Part shown: positions 23,946-29,111 of the stretch, in pieces
Position numbering within the stretch: the stretch's first letter is position 1
Layout of the letters: every line of letters starts with the position of its first letter
Virus record (IMG/VR): IMGVR_UViG_3300034009_000003
Span: 1 to 34,605 of that record
DNA length: 34,605 bases
Origin: a virus
Reading direction: 5' to 3' (one strand)
The notes under the pieces: model-generated
Databases searched by the model: none
What the model saw: the letters and a program-made list of their open reading frames with translations, nothing else
What the model was told of the DNA's origin: nothing
Position numbers and translations under genes: made by a program

Positions 23946-24049
23946 TACAATGCCGAGCACGTAGGAGCGGCGCGTACAGATCGCTCACGTTCTTTCATTC
24001 ATAGAGTGCATCAGACATATCGCGGGAGCGTCCTAAACGGGCGCTCTTT
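23946..24049 (+). ncRNA. Second candidate small RNA (promoter to terminator)
   Basis: TACAAT at 23946-23951 predicts a start near 23958. A first hairpin joins GAGCG (about 23971-23975) to CGCTC (about 23988-23992). The 3' hairpin joins GAGCGTCC (24026-24033) to GGGCGCTC (24039-24046), followed by TTT. The predicted RNA is about 92 nt, close in length and layout to the RNA at 23484-23573, but with a weaker terminator and promoter. No coding frame fits. Confidence 0.4.
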
Positions 24050-24211
24050 GCGTTGTTTGGAACTGTTCTACAGCTTCCTCACCGTTCACCTCTCGCTGGT
24101 TCCGAGCCTAGCTCGGACTGTACTCCCCGTATCCATTCCCCGTATCCATAGCCACGGGTCGATTCCCCTTATATTCCCTACGCTTCCGCCACTGTGTGCG
24201 ACGGCTTATCA

Positions 24212-24426
24212 GCCGCGACTTCCCTATTTGCTTTTGATCTGGTTGTTCTGTTCCCTGAGGCGGGAGGCTATCGCCATCCCTTTTTCTACGGACAGCCCGC
24301 CGGAGTATCGAACACCGCCTGCTTCGCGGCGGCGTCACGATACCCGTCTGGCTGTCCGTTACCCTTGTCCGTGTGACACGGACATTCGGGCGGGCCAGTG
24401 CCAGACGCAAATAGGGAAGTCGCGGC
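24212..24426. repeat. Long inverted repeat enclosing nested palindromes
   Basis: A perfect 20-bp inverted repeat: GCCGCGACTTCCCTATTTGC at 24212-24231 and its reverse complement at 24407-24426, enclosing 175 bp. Inside are a 10-bp inverted repeat (ACGGACAGCC 24288-24297 with 24350-24359), a nested hairpin within it, and a near-palindrome at 24367-24383 (GTCCGTGTGACACGGAC). A small CGGCT-TATC-AGCCG hairpin precedes it. I see no target-site duplication, so a mobile element is not supported. It is a candidate replication origin or structured RNA. Confidence 0.6.
24288..24359. repeat. Nested hairpin, copy 1
   Basis: An outer 10-bp stem (24288-24297 with 24350-24359) encloses GTATCG (24305-24310) paired with CGATAC (24338-24343), then an internal loop AACA/CGTCA, then CCGCC (24315-24319) paired with GGCGG (24328-24332). 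It shares the opening GGACAGCCCG and the CGTCA internal loop with copy 2 at 24879-24938. Confidence 0.6.
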
Positions 24427-24486
24427 CTCTAAGGCACGCGCACACAGGGCGGACGGTTCACAATGCAAGCTACAGCTCACCGTCCA

Positions 24487-24541
24487 CTATCCACAGTCCT
24501 ACCGATTGCGCGATTGCGCAGCGCCACGCATGTGAGACGAT
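24487..24541 (+). promoter_or_regulatory. DnaA box, operator-like site and weak -10 before zinc-cluster gene
   Basis: CTATCCACA (24487-24495, one mismatch to the DnaA box) is followed after 12 nt by GCGCGATTGCGC (24508-24519), then by TGAGACGAT (24533-24541), a weak extended -10. The order box, operator, -10 is the same as at 26890-26935. The operator covers the expected -35 position, so a bound protein would block the promoter. Confidence 0.5.
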
Positions 24542-24794
24542 GGCCGTAATGCCACCTTGTAAGGACTGCCACCATGCGGGCTTGGATCACAACTGGACAA
24601 TCCCACCATGCCCGGTATGCCGCGAGGTGAAGGAGAAGAAGGCGACTTGCGCCAACTGCCTGAAGAATGGCGAATTAGGACGCATACGAGGCCGCTGTAC
24701 CGTTTGCAGATGCCGGAAGTACCGACCGGACGTCGACCTACCGAAACCTCTCAATCACATCATTGGAAGGATCAGGGGATACAAGCGGAAGTGA
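24540..24794 (+). CDS. Small multi-CxxC zinc-cluster protein
   Basis: An 84-residue basic protein with four CxxC knuckles: C7/C10, C24/C27, C37/C40 and C53/C56 (plus C58), with HH at 11-12. The spacing suggests two zinc sites. The tail is basic (RIRGYKRK). The open frame continues upstream to 24006, but that part lies over the inverted-repeat region and lacks coding character. ATG 24540 or ATG 24549 are the likely starts; the latter would be nearly leaderless from the promoter above. It may be a nucleic-acid-binding regulator or anti-host factor; no family is recognised. An intrinsic terminator follows at 24839. Confidence 0.6.
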   Translation: MAVMPPCKDCHHAGLDHNWTIPPCPVCREVKEKKATCANCLKNGELGRIRGRCTVCRCRKYRPDVDLPKPLNHIIGRIRGYKRK

Positions 24795-24838
24795 CCCAGT
24801 CGAGGTTCACCCACCCCCCGCTTCGGCAATGGGTCGCG

Positions 24839-24863
24839 AAGCCGTCCTTTACCGGCGGCTTTT
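24839..24863 (+). terminator. Intrinsic terminator after zinc-cluster gene
   Basis: AAGCCGTC (24839-24846) pairs with GGCGGCTT (24854-24861) with one T-G pair and a 7-nt loop, followed by TT within a TTTT run (24860-24863). Confidence 0.65.
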
Positions 24864-24878
24864 GCTATTGGACAGCCC

Positions 24879-24938
24879 GGCTATCGGAGCACCTATTGAA
24901 CACGCCTTCGGCGCGTCACAATAGGCGTCACGATAGCC
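24879..24938. repeat. Nested hairpin, copy 2
   Basis: A fully nested three-stem structure. GGCTATCG (24879-24886) pairs with CGATAGCC (24931-24938), CCTATTG (24892-24898) with CAATAGG (24919-24925), and CGCC (24903-24906) with GGCG (24910-24913). The two internal loops are GAGCA/CGTCA and AACA/CGTCA. All stems are perfect. It could be an REP-type palindrome or a structured RNA module. It lies just upstream of the promoter for the HerA-like gene. Confidence 0.65.
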
Positions 24939-24955
24939 GTTGCGTTCGGTTCCCG

Positions 24956-24999
24956 TGAGATAATTACACGAGCGTCACATCTTCATGTGATGGCTCTTT
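24956..24999 (+). promoter_or_regulatory. Extended -10 and leader hairpin before the HerA-like gene
   Basis: TGAGATAAT (24956-24964) is an extended -10. The predicted start (about 24971) is at the foot of a hairpin: GAGC (24970-24973) with GCTC, and TCACAT with ATGTGA around a CTTC loop, followed by TTTAAG. This could be a leader attenuator or a 5' protective hairpin for the gene at 25080. Confidence 0.4.
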
Positions 25000-25079
25000 A
25001 AGCGCCGTACGGCGTCGTTTCCGGCTGGCGGCGGCAATCCTGTCAACGATGCGGGCTCTACCGCTCCCAGCCTCATAGT

Positions 25080-25826
25080 ATGAACTTTCTCGTCATTGGT
25101 TTAGGTGAAAAGCCCGAGCTGCTGGACACCAAGCCAGGCTTCCTTTTGATAGATGATGGACCGCTTGCCGACCAGTTTCTGAAGGCGTTTCCGCGGGCGA
25201 AGGTGTTTGATCCGGCCGTTCACAGCTTCAATCCGCTCAAGGGCATCGAGTACAAGGGCGCTCGCCAGTTTGCCGAGACCGTCTACGGCTCGGAAGGCAA
25301 GGACACTCTCACCGTCAGGAACGGCAAGCGATCCCTCACACGCCTGGTTCTCCAGACCCCGCGCCTCGATCAGGTGAAGCGCTCTTTGGCCGACGAAGAA
25401 TCCTTGGCGATGATCGATGATCTGTTGCTCTCGCCCGTCCTCTCCCGCGTCCTGTGCCAGCCCACCAACTTCTCGTTCAAGGCGGGAAGATCCATCGTCG
25501 CGAAGATCGACAGGGCGGAGCTCGGGGAGTTTGACTCCTTCATCATCGCCTCGCTCCTGGTCCGCCAGTACGGCGGTCAGATCATCATTCCGGACTTTGG
25601 CTTCTATGCGCGCCCGTTCCATGCCTCTCTAATCCGGGAACGGCGCCTAATGGCCGGAGTGCACACCCTCTCAGAACTCGAGCCCCGCATCCGCGACATG
25701 TGCCTCCTCATGGACAAGGCCGGGCACCGTTGCACGTTCGAGGACGCCGATACCCTCGCGAAGTACGCCGGCATCATGCCCGGCACCAATGCCTACGGAG
25801 CGTTCACCCAGAGCGCGATGGAGTAG
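25080..25826 (+). CDS. HerA/VirD4-like protein lacking a P-loop
   Basis: A 248-residue protein. The segment FDPAVHSFNPLKGIEYKGARQFAETVYG (about residues 42-69) carries the SFNPL signature of the HerA/VirD4/TraG ATPase superfamily. The C-terminal part follows the usual order: a helix (SFIIASLLVRQYGG), a strand at the Walker B position reading IIIPDFGFY instead of hhhhDE, then LIRERRLMAGVHTLSELEPRIRDMCLLMDKAGHRCTFEDADTLAKYAG, which parallels the sensor/arginine region. No GxxGxGKT is present, and the N-terminus starts directly with LLIDDGPLADQF. It is about half family length. It may be a degenerate, non-hydrolysing relative acting as an assembly or inhibitory factor. Homology is judged by eye only. 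Confidence 0.45.
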   Translation: MNFLVIGLGEKPELLDTKPGFLLIDDGPLADQFLKAFPRAKVFDPAVHSFNPLKGIEYKGARQFAETVYGSEGKDTLTVRNGKRSLTRLVLQTPRLDQVKRSLADEESLAMIDDLLLSPVLSRVLCQPTNFSFKAGRSIVAKIDRAELGEFDSFIIASLLVRQYGGQIIIPDFGFYARPFHASLIRERRLMAGVHTLSELEPRIRDMCLLMDKAGHRCTFEDADTLAKYAGIMPGTNAYGAFTQSAME

Positions 25827-25938
25827 CCACCTCACCCTGGAGGCTGGGGGAACTGTGAAAGGAACGGTGTGTTTGCACCGAGTTGCGCTTCAGGCAATTA
25901 TAGATGCTGGCAGAGCGAACTGCTTGTGGGGGTGGTCA

Positions 25939-26739
25939 ATGGTTTCGCGGACCGACTTTGAGAGCGGCATGGAGCGTCAAATTCAGATGCTCTTCAATGA
26001 GGTGCGGACGCTCGAAAGGCGCCATGAGGAATTGCGGACGGAGCTTCTCCGCTATTCAGACCAGCTATTTACCGCCCAGTGGCAAGCGAAGATCGGAGTA
26101 GACCCCGAGCGGGTAAAGGCGAGACAAATTATCCCTGTGCGAGTATACGTCTCCGACGACGACACTTCGGAAAGTACTAGGGCACTTGCAAGTCGCGCGG
26201 GATTACTATTCGGTGGAATCGCTGACATGCTGTACGAATTGGATTTCGAAACATTTCTGGTCCATCCCGACGAAGACGGCTCATTGATTTCTCGTGCGTT
26301 TGCCTGGACCTCCAAACTCGTACGCTCGAAAGAGGCAAAGGATGTTGGTGGGCTGATAATGGACTCAGCCAAAGCTCGCTTTCACAGTCTGCCTGAAGCA
26401 GAAGCGGCGGACAAACTAGCCGATGCAGTTCAGAAAACGATGGCTGGGATGAAAGAGTATGACCACGTTCTAGCACAGGTGGGGCCCGTTCGAATCGCGG
26501 CCACGCGGCTTCCCGACGGGTCGAAGGCGGCTGTGATCCGGACCATGACGCCTGAAGCGCTCCAGAAGTTTGAGGAAGAACAGGCGGATTTCAAACCGGC
26601 AAAAGAGCTCATCGATGCCGAGTTTGGTCTGACCTACGCGGACCCGGCGCTCTTAACAGGCCCAAAGATCGAGGTGGACCTCGACGCTATAGAAGCGCCA
26701 CCTAAGAAGGACCCGTTCTCAGAAGACGAAAGTTTCTAG
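25939..26739 (+). CDS. Conserved hypothetical with N-terminal coiled coil
   Basis: A 266-residue protein. Residues about 8-45 form a coiled coil (ERQIQMLFNEVRTLERRHEELRTELLRYSD). A domain follows with IIPVRVYVSDDDTSESTRALASRAGLLFGGIADMLYELDFETFLVHPDEDGS, and the C-terminal part has VGPVRIAATRLPDGSKAAVIRTMTPEALQKFEEEQ. I recall bacterial proteins with the same succession (VRVYxxDD…GF…GS, then VRTLTPEELRxLE) of unknown function, some near defence or signalling genes. ATG 25939 is preferred over an in-frame start at 25789 that would overlap the previous gene. The 3' end overlaps the antisense RHH-like gene by 21 nt. Confidence 0.55.
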   Translation: MVSRTDFESGMERQIQMLFNEVRTLERRHEELRTELLRYSDQLFTAQWQAKIGVDPERVKARQIIPVRVYVSDDDTSESTRALASRAGLLFGGIADMLYELDFETFLVHPDEDGSLISRAFAWTSKLVRSKEAKDVGGLIMDSAKARFHSLPEAEAADKLADAVQKTMAGMKEYDHVLAQVGPVRIAATRLPDGSKAAVIRTMTPEALQKFEEEQADFKPAKELIDAEFGLTYADPALLTGPKIEVDLDAIEAPPKKDPFSEDESF

Positions 26740-26850
26740 GGCGCGGCGCACCACTTCGGCATCGCTCACTTTCAGCTTACGTCCAGCTCGCTTGATAATG
26801 AGCCTGTGGCGTTTGTAGACGCGCGGGCTTATGACGGCGGGTTTCTCCAT
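26719..26850 (-). CDS. 43-residue ribbon-helix-helix-like repressor candidate
   Basis: A 43-codon ORF reading as a short strand (KPAVI), helix A (SPRVYKRHRLIIKRAGRKL), turn (KVS) and helix B (DAEVVRRALETF), the layout of Arc/CopG-type ribbon-helix-helix repressors, including the typical SxxEVVRRALE second helix. It is as short as the smallest known members. An extended -10, TGTTATAGT (26859-26867, minus strand), lies just upstream and would give a nearly leaderless mRNA. The operator-like GCGCGATTGCGC copy at 26869-26880 sits directly behind the -10. It is convergent with and overlaps the end of the 25939 gene by 21 nt. The gene is inferred from fold pattern and context only. Confidence 0.55.
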   Translation of the reverse strand: MEKPAVISPRVYKRHRLIIKRAGRKLKVSDAEVVRRALETFVF

Positions 26851-26858
26851 ATGCGAGA

Positions 26859-26935
26859 ACTATAACATGCGCGATTGCGCTGCACGTAGTTATCCACATA
26901 CCACGGCTTGCGCGATTGCGCGGGCATGAGAGAAT
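26859..26935. promoter_or_regulatory. Divergent control region: two operator-like sites, DnaA box, two promoters
   Basis: In order: minus-strand extended -10 (TGTTATAGT, 26859-26867); site O1 GCGCGATTGCGC (26869-26880); perfect DnaA box TTATCCACA (26890-26898); site O2 GCGCGATTGCGC (26910-26921); plus-strand extended -10 TGAGAGAAT (26927-26935). O1 and O2 are identical, in the same orientation and 41 bp apart (about four helical turns). Each covers the spacer/-35 area of its promoter. The third copy is at 24508-24519. A separate TTGACA at 26950-26955 has only a poor -10 partner. Confidence 0.6.
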
Positions 26936-26974
26936 GACTGTGTAGCTCTTTGACAACTTCATAGGCACTAATTA

Positions 26975-27023
26975 GCACGCGCCTTTTAGCCGCCGCCGAA
27001 ACACCCGCGTGCGACGGCGGCTA
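26975..27023 (+). promoter_or_regulatory. Interleaved stems in the early-operon leader (pseudoknot or switch)
   Basis: GCACGCG (26975-26981) pairs with CGCGTGC (27006-27012). TAGCCGCCG (26987-26995) pairs with CGGCGGCTA (27015-27023). The order A, B, A', B' is that of an H-type pseudoknot, or of two competing hairpins. Both stems are perfect. The structure ends 24 nt before the first early gene's ATG, and a GAGGG stretch follows it. Confidence 0.6.
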
Positions 27024-27047
27024 GAGGGATCACTAACAACATCAACT

Positions 27048-27221
27048 ATGCCTTACACCAAACGAGACAGGCTCACGGGCGGCATGACGATCAGCGTCCG
27101 CGCCTATAAGATGTGGAAGAAGGGTCACGTACTCACTGACTGGTTCATCACGCATGTCACTCAATGGACCGCGCTCGCAGTCGTCGGTATGAGCACCGGA
27201 ATGACGAAGGTATATGCCTAG
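27048..27221 (+). CDS. Hypothetical small early protein
   Basis: A 57-residue basic protein, first of the early operon. YTKRDRLTGGMTISVRAYKMWKKGH could be a beta-hairpin with basic residues, followed by a hydrophobic stretch (WTALAVVGMSTGM). No family is recognised. The ATG is preceded by T and no Shine-Dalgarno sequence, as in most phage genes here. The last codons overlap the next small ORF. Confidence 0.5.
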   Translation: MPYTKRDRLTGGMTISVRAYKMWKKGHVLTDWFITHVTQWTALAVVGMSTGMTKVYA

Positions 27222-27354
27222 CGTCCTCTGCCCTTTCCACTCACCAAACACTCTATTCGCAAACTGCCCGCGTTGCATGGCATCGATCGGGCGCAAAGCA
27301 AAAACCTATGACCATCAACGATCGCATGGAAAAGATCACGCGGCTCGCTTCTGA
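27214..27354 (+). CDS. Small putative zinc-binding protein
   Basis: A 46-residue ORF starting at ATG 27214, inside the end of the previous gene. It contains CPFHSPNTLFANCPRC, a C-x2-H-x8-C-x2-C arrangement fitting one zinc site. It overlaps the following gene by 47 nt, which weakens the call. It fills what would otherwise be an 86-nt gap in a compact operon. Confidence 0.35.
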   Translation: MPSVLCPFHSPNTLFANCPRCMASIGRKAKTYDHQRSHGKDHAARF

Positions 27355-27460
27355 ACTCGAAGCGCTGCTCAATGACCTGCCTTCAATCATTGACCAAATC
27401 AAACAACTAGCTAACGTACAGACCGCATATGCTCAAAGCACAACCACCGAAACCGAGTAG
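27308..27460 (+). CDS. Small helical early protein
   Basis: A 50-residue acidic protein with one long helix (DRMEKITRLASELEALLNDLPSIIDQIKQLANVQ), probably a coiled coil. It has a T before the ATG (CCTATG) and its 3' end overlaps the next gene by 32 nt. No family is recognised. Confidence 0.5.
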   Translation: MTINDRMEKITRLASELEALLNDLPSIIDQIKQLANVQTAYAQSTTTETE

Positions 27461-27644
27461 ATGGGAAGCCAAGCTCAACGGCGGCGAAGATAAGATACAC
27501 GGCTACGACGACGGCGAGTTCATGGGTGAACCCCGTGAAGCCTACGTAGGCATGGCCGACCGTTACCTGAGTGGCGATCCCGAGATCGACAAGCTCAATG
27601 AACCTGAAATAGCAGAATTACTTGCAGAACATAACCTCTTCTAA
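27429..27644 (+). CDS. Hypothetical early protein
   Basis: A 71-residue acidic protein, N-terminal part polar and probably disordered (KPSRWEAKLNGGEDKIHGYDDGEF), C-terminus helical (DPEIDKLNEPEIAELLAEHNLF). It starts within the previous gene (CATATG) and ends 4 nt before the SSB-like gene. The function is unknown. Confidence 0.5.
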   Translation: MLKAQPPKPSRWEAKLNGGEDKIHGYDDGEFMGEPREAYVGMADRYLSGDPEIDKLNEPEIAELLAEHNLF

Positions 27645-27648
27645 CCAT

Positions 27649-28257
27649 ATGGCACTTACAGCACCCAAATCGAACAAGAACTACGAACCAGTACCCGCAG
27701 GGAACCACGTCGCTCGGCTCTACCAAATCGTCCACCTCGGCACGATCAAGGGCGAGTACAAGGGCAAGCCGACGGAGAGCGATAAAGTCCGGCTCACCTT
27801 CGAGCTGTGCAACGAGAAGAAGGCGTTCAATGAGGGCGAGGAGCCGCGGCCGTTCTCAATCTCGCGCGAGTTCTCGTTCTACATGTCGCCAAAGGCAAAT
27901 CTCCGCGCATTTGTCGAGGGGATGATCGGCACGAAGCTCCACGACGAGGAGGCGTACAACTTCGACCTTGAGCAGCTCCTCGGAGACGCCTGCCTGCTCA
28001 ACGTTGTGCATGTCGAGAAGGAGAGCGGCACGTACGCCAACATCCAGACGGCAACCCCGCTCCCGAAGGGCATGGACGCCCCGGCACTCGCGAACGAAAA
28101 GAAGCTCATCGACGTGAACACGGCGACGGACACCGAGATCGACGCCCTGCCGGACTTCATCAAGGACAAAATGAAGAGTTCGGTCGAGTGGGCGAACCGT
28201 ATCCCAAGCGTGAACGACAGCGGCATCCCGATGAATCCTAATGATCTGCCCTTCTAG
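27649..28257 (+). CDS. SSB-like phage replication protein
   Basis: A 202-residue protein with a beta-rich core (EPVPAGNHVARLYQIVHLGTIKGEYKGKPTESDKVRLTFELCNE, then REFSFYMSPKANLRAFVEGMIG and LLGDACLLNVVHVEKESGTYANIQTATPLPKG), a pattern I recall from phage proteins encoded with recombination genes. The last residues, NDLPF, mimic the DDIPF tip by which bacterial SSB recruits partner proteins, and the preceding tail is flexible and polar. It is therefore a likely single-strand DNA-binding protein. It starts 4 nt after the previous stop (TAA-CCAT-ATG). A close functional partner is the NinB-like gene downstream. Confidence 0.6.
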   Translation: MALTAPKSNKNYEPVPAGNHVARLYQIVHLGTIKGEYKGKPTESDKVRLTFELCNEKKAFNEGEEPRPFSISREFSFYMSPKANLRAFVEGMIGTKLHDEEAYNFDLEQLLGDACLLNVVHVEKESGTYANIQTATPLPKGMDAPALANEKKLIDVNTATDTEIDALPDFIKDKMKSSVEWANRIPSVNDSGIPMNPNDLPF

Positions 28258-28260
28258 CTT

Positions 28261-28671
28261 ATGACGTACTCATACACGTTGCTCGTCACCGACGATGACG
28301 GCAACTCGGTTGTCGACCACGAGCTCACACCGGATCAGGCTGTTACGATCCTTGTACGTGCACTCGCTGAAGCGCAGTTCGAGCGCGAAGCGCCGGAGAC
28401 CGTCAAGCCTGTAAACGAGAAGCCTAAGAAAAAGCGGAAGCAGCGCACATGCAGCGTTTGCGGCAAGCCGGGACACATCGCAAAGACGTGCCCTGGAGAT
28501 GAAACGAGCAAGAGCGATCCGCTCACCGAGGAGGGGTTCGCGACGCTGAAGGGCGTGCAGCTGGCGCCGGAGTTCCACTCCAAAGACTTTGCGCAGGCGC
28601 ACGGCGTGAGCGTGGCGGAGGTGAACCGAGCGGCGCTGTCGGGGTCGTACGACGAATACCGCAACTTCTGA
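28261..28671 (+). CDS. CCHC zinc-knuckle protein
   Basis: A 136-residue protein. The N-terminal 40 residues form a small domain (YSYTLLVTDDDGNSVVDHELTPDQAV). A basic linker (KPKKKRKQR) leads to a retroviral-type zinc knuckle C64-x2-C67-x4-H72-x4-C77 (CSVCGKPGHIAKTC). The C-terminal part (FHSKDFAQAHGVSVAEVNRAALSGSYDEYRNF) looks like a helix-turn-helix. Zinc knuckles bind single-stranded nucleic acid, consistent with a replication or recombination role beside the SSB-like and NinB-like genes. It starts 3 nt after the SSB-like stop (TAG-CTT-ATG). Confidence 0.7.
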   Translation: MTYSYTLLVTDDDGNSVVDHELTPDQAVTILVRALAEAQFEREAPETVKPVNEKPKKKRKQRTCSVCGKPGHIAKTCPGDETSKSDPLTEEGFATLKGVQLAPEFHSKDFAQAHGVSVAEVNRAALSGSYDEYRNF

Positions 28672-28676
28672 CGAGT

Positions 28677-29111
28677 ATGTTCCACGCCACGATCAAAGGG
28701 GGGAGCATCGAGTTCGGATCACCGCCGGCCGCGCTCGCCTTCCAGGAGTGGAAAAGAGCGCACGAGGGAGAGCGGGTAGTGGTCGAGCTGGACAAGCCGA
28801 CGCGCTCGACCTCGCAGAACGCGTACTATTGGGCGTACCTCGAAATCATCGCCCGCGAGACCGGCGACAACGCCGAGGACCTCCACGAGTTTCTGAAGCG
28901 AAAGCTGCTGCCGCCGCGCTTCACGAAGGTGCGGGGGGAAGAGATCAAGCTGCCCGCCTCGACCACGAAACTCGATAAGGCGGCAATGACGGACTACCTC
29001 GAAAAGATCGCCGCGCTCACGGGCGTGCCGCTCCCGGATCCCGAGGCGGCGGGGTACATCTCCAATTACCAGTCATCAGTCAAACAACATGGAACAGACA
29101 TATCCGCGTGA
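28677..29111 (+). CDS. NinB-like recombination protein
   Basis: A 144-residue protein with the NinB (lambda Orf) pattern: SQNAYYWAYLEIIARETGDNAEDLHEFLKRKLLPPRF, then LPASTTKLDKAAMTDYLEKIAALTGVPLPDP. Lambda Orf binds single-stranded DNA and SSB and can replace RecFOR functions in phage recombination. Its place next to an SSB-like gene supports this. It starts 5 nt after the zinc-knuckle stop and its end overlaps the next gene by 23 nt. Confidence 0.75.
   Translation: MFHATIKGGSIEFGSPPAALAFQEWKRAHEGERVVVELDKPTRSTSQNAYYWAYLEIIARETGDNAEDLHEFLKRKLLPPRFTKVRGEEIKLPASTTKLDKAAMTDYLEKIAALTGVPLPDPEAAGYISNYQSSVKQHGTDISA

Noticed and set aside
24212-24426. Insertion sequence or MITE
   Set aside because: There is no transposase and no target-site duplication at the inverted-repeat ends; other copies cannot be checked here.
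24006-24539. Long upstream extension of the zinc-cluster ORF
   Set aside because: It runs across terminator, long inverted repeat and nested hairpins, is Pro/Ser/Arg-rich without domains, and the operator/-10 module lies inside it.
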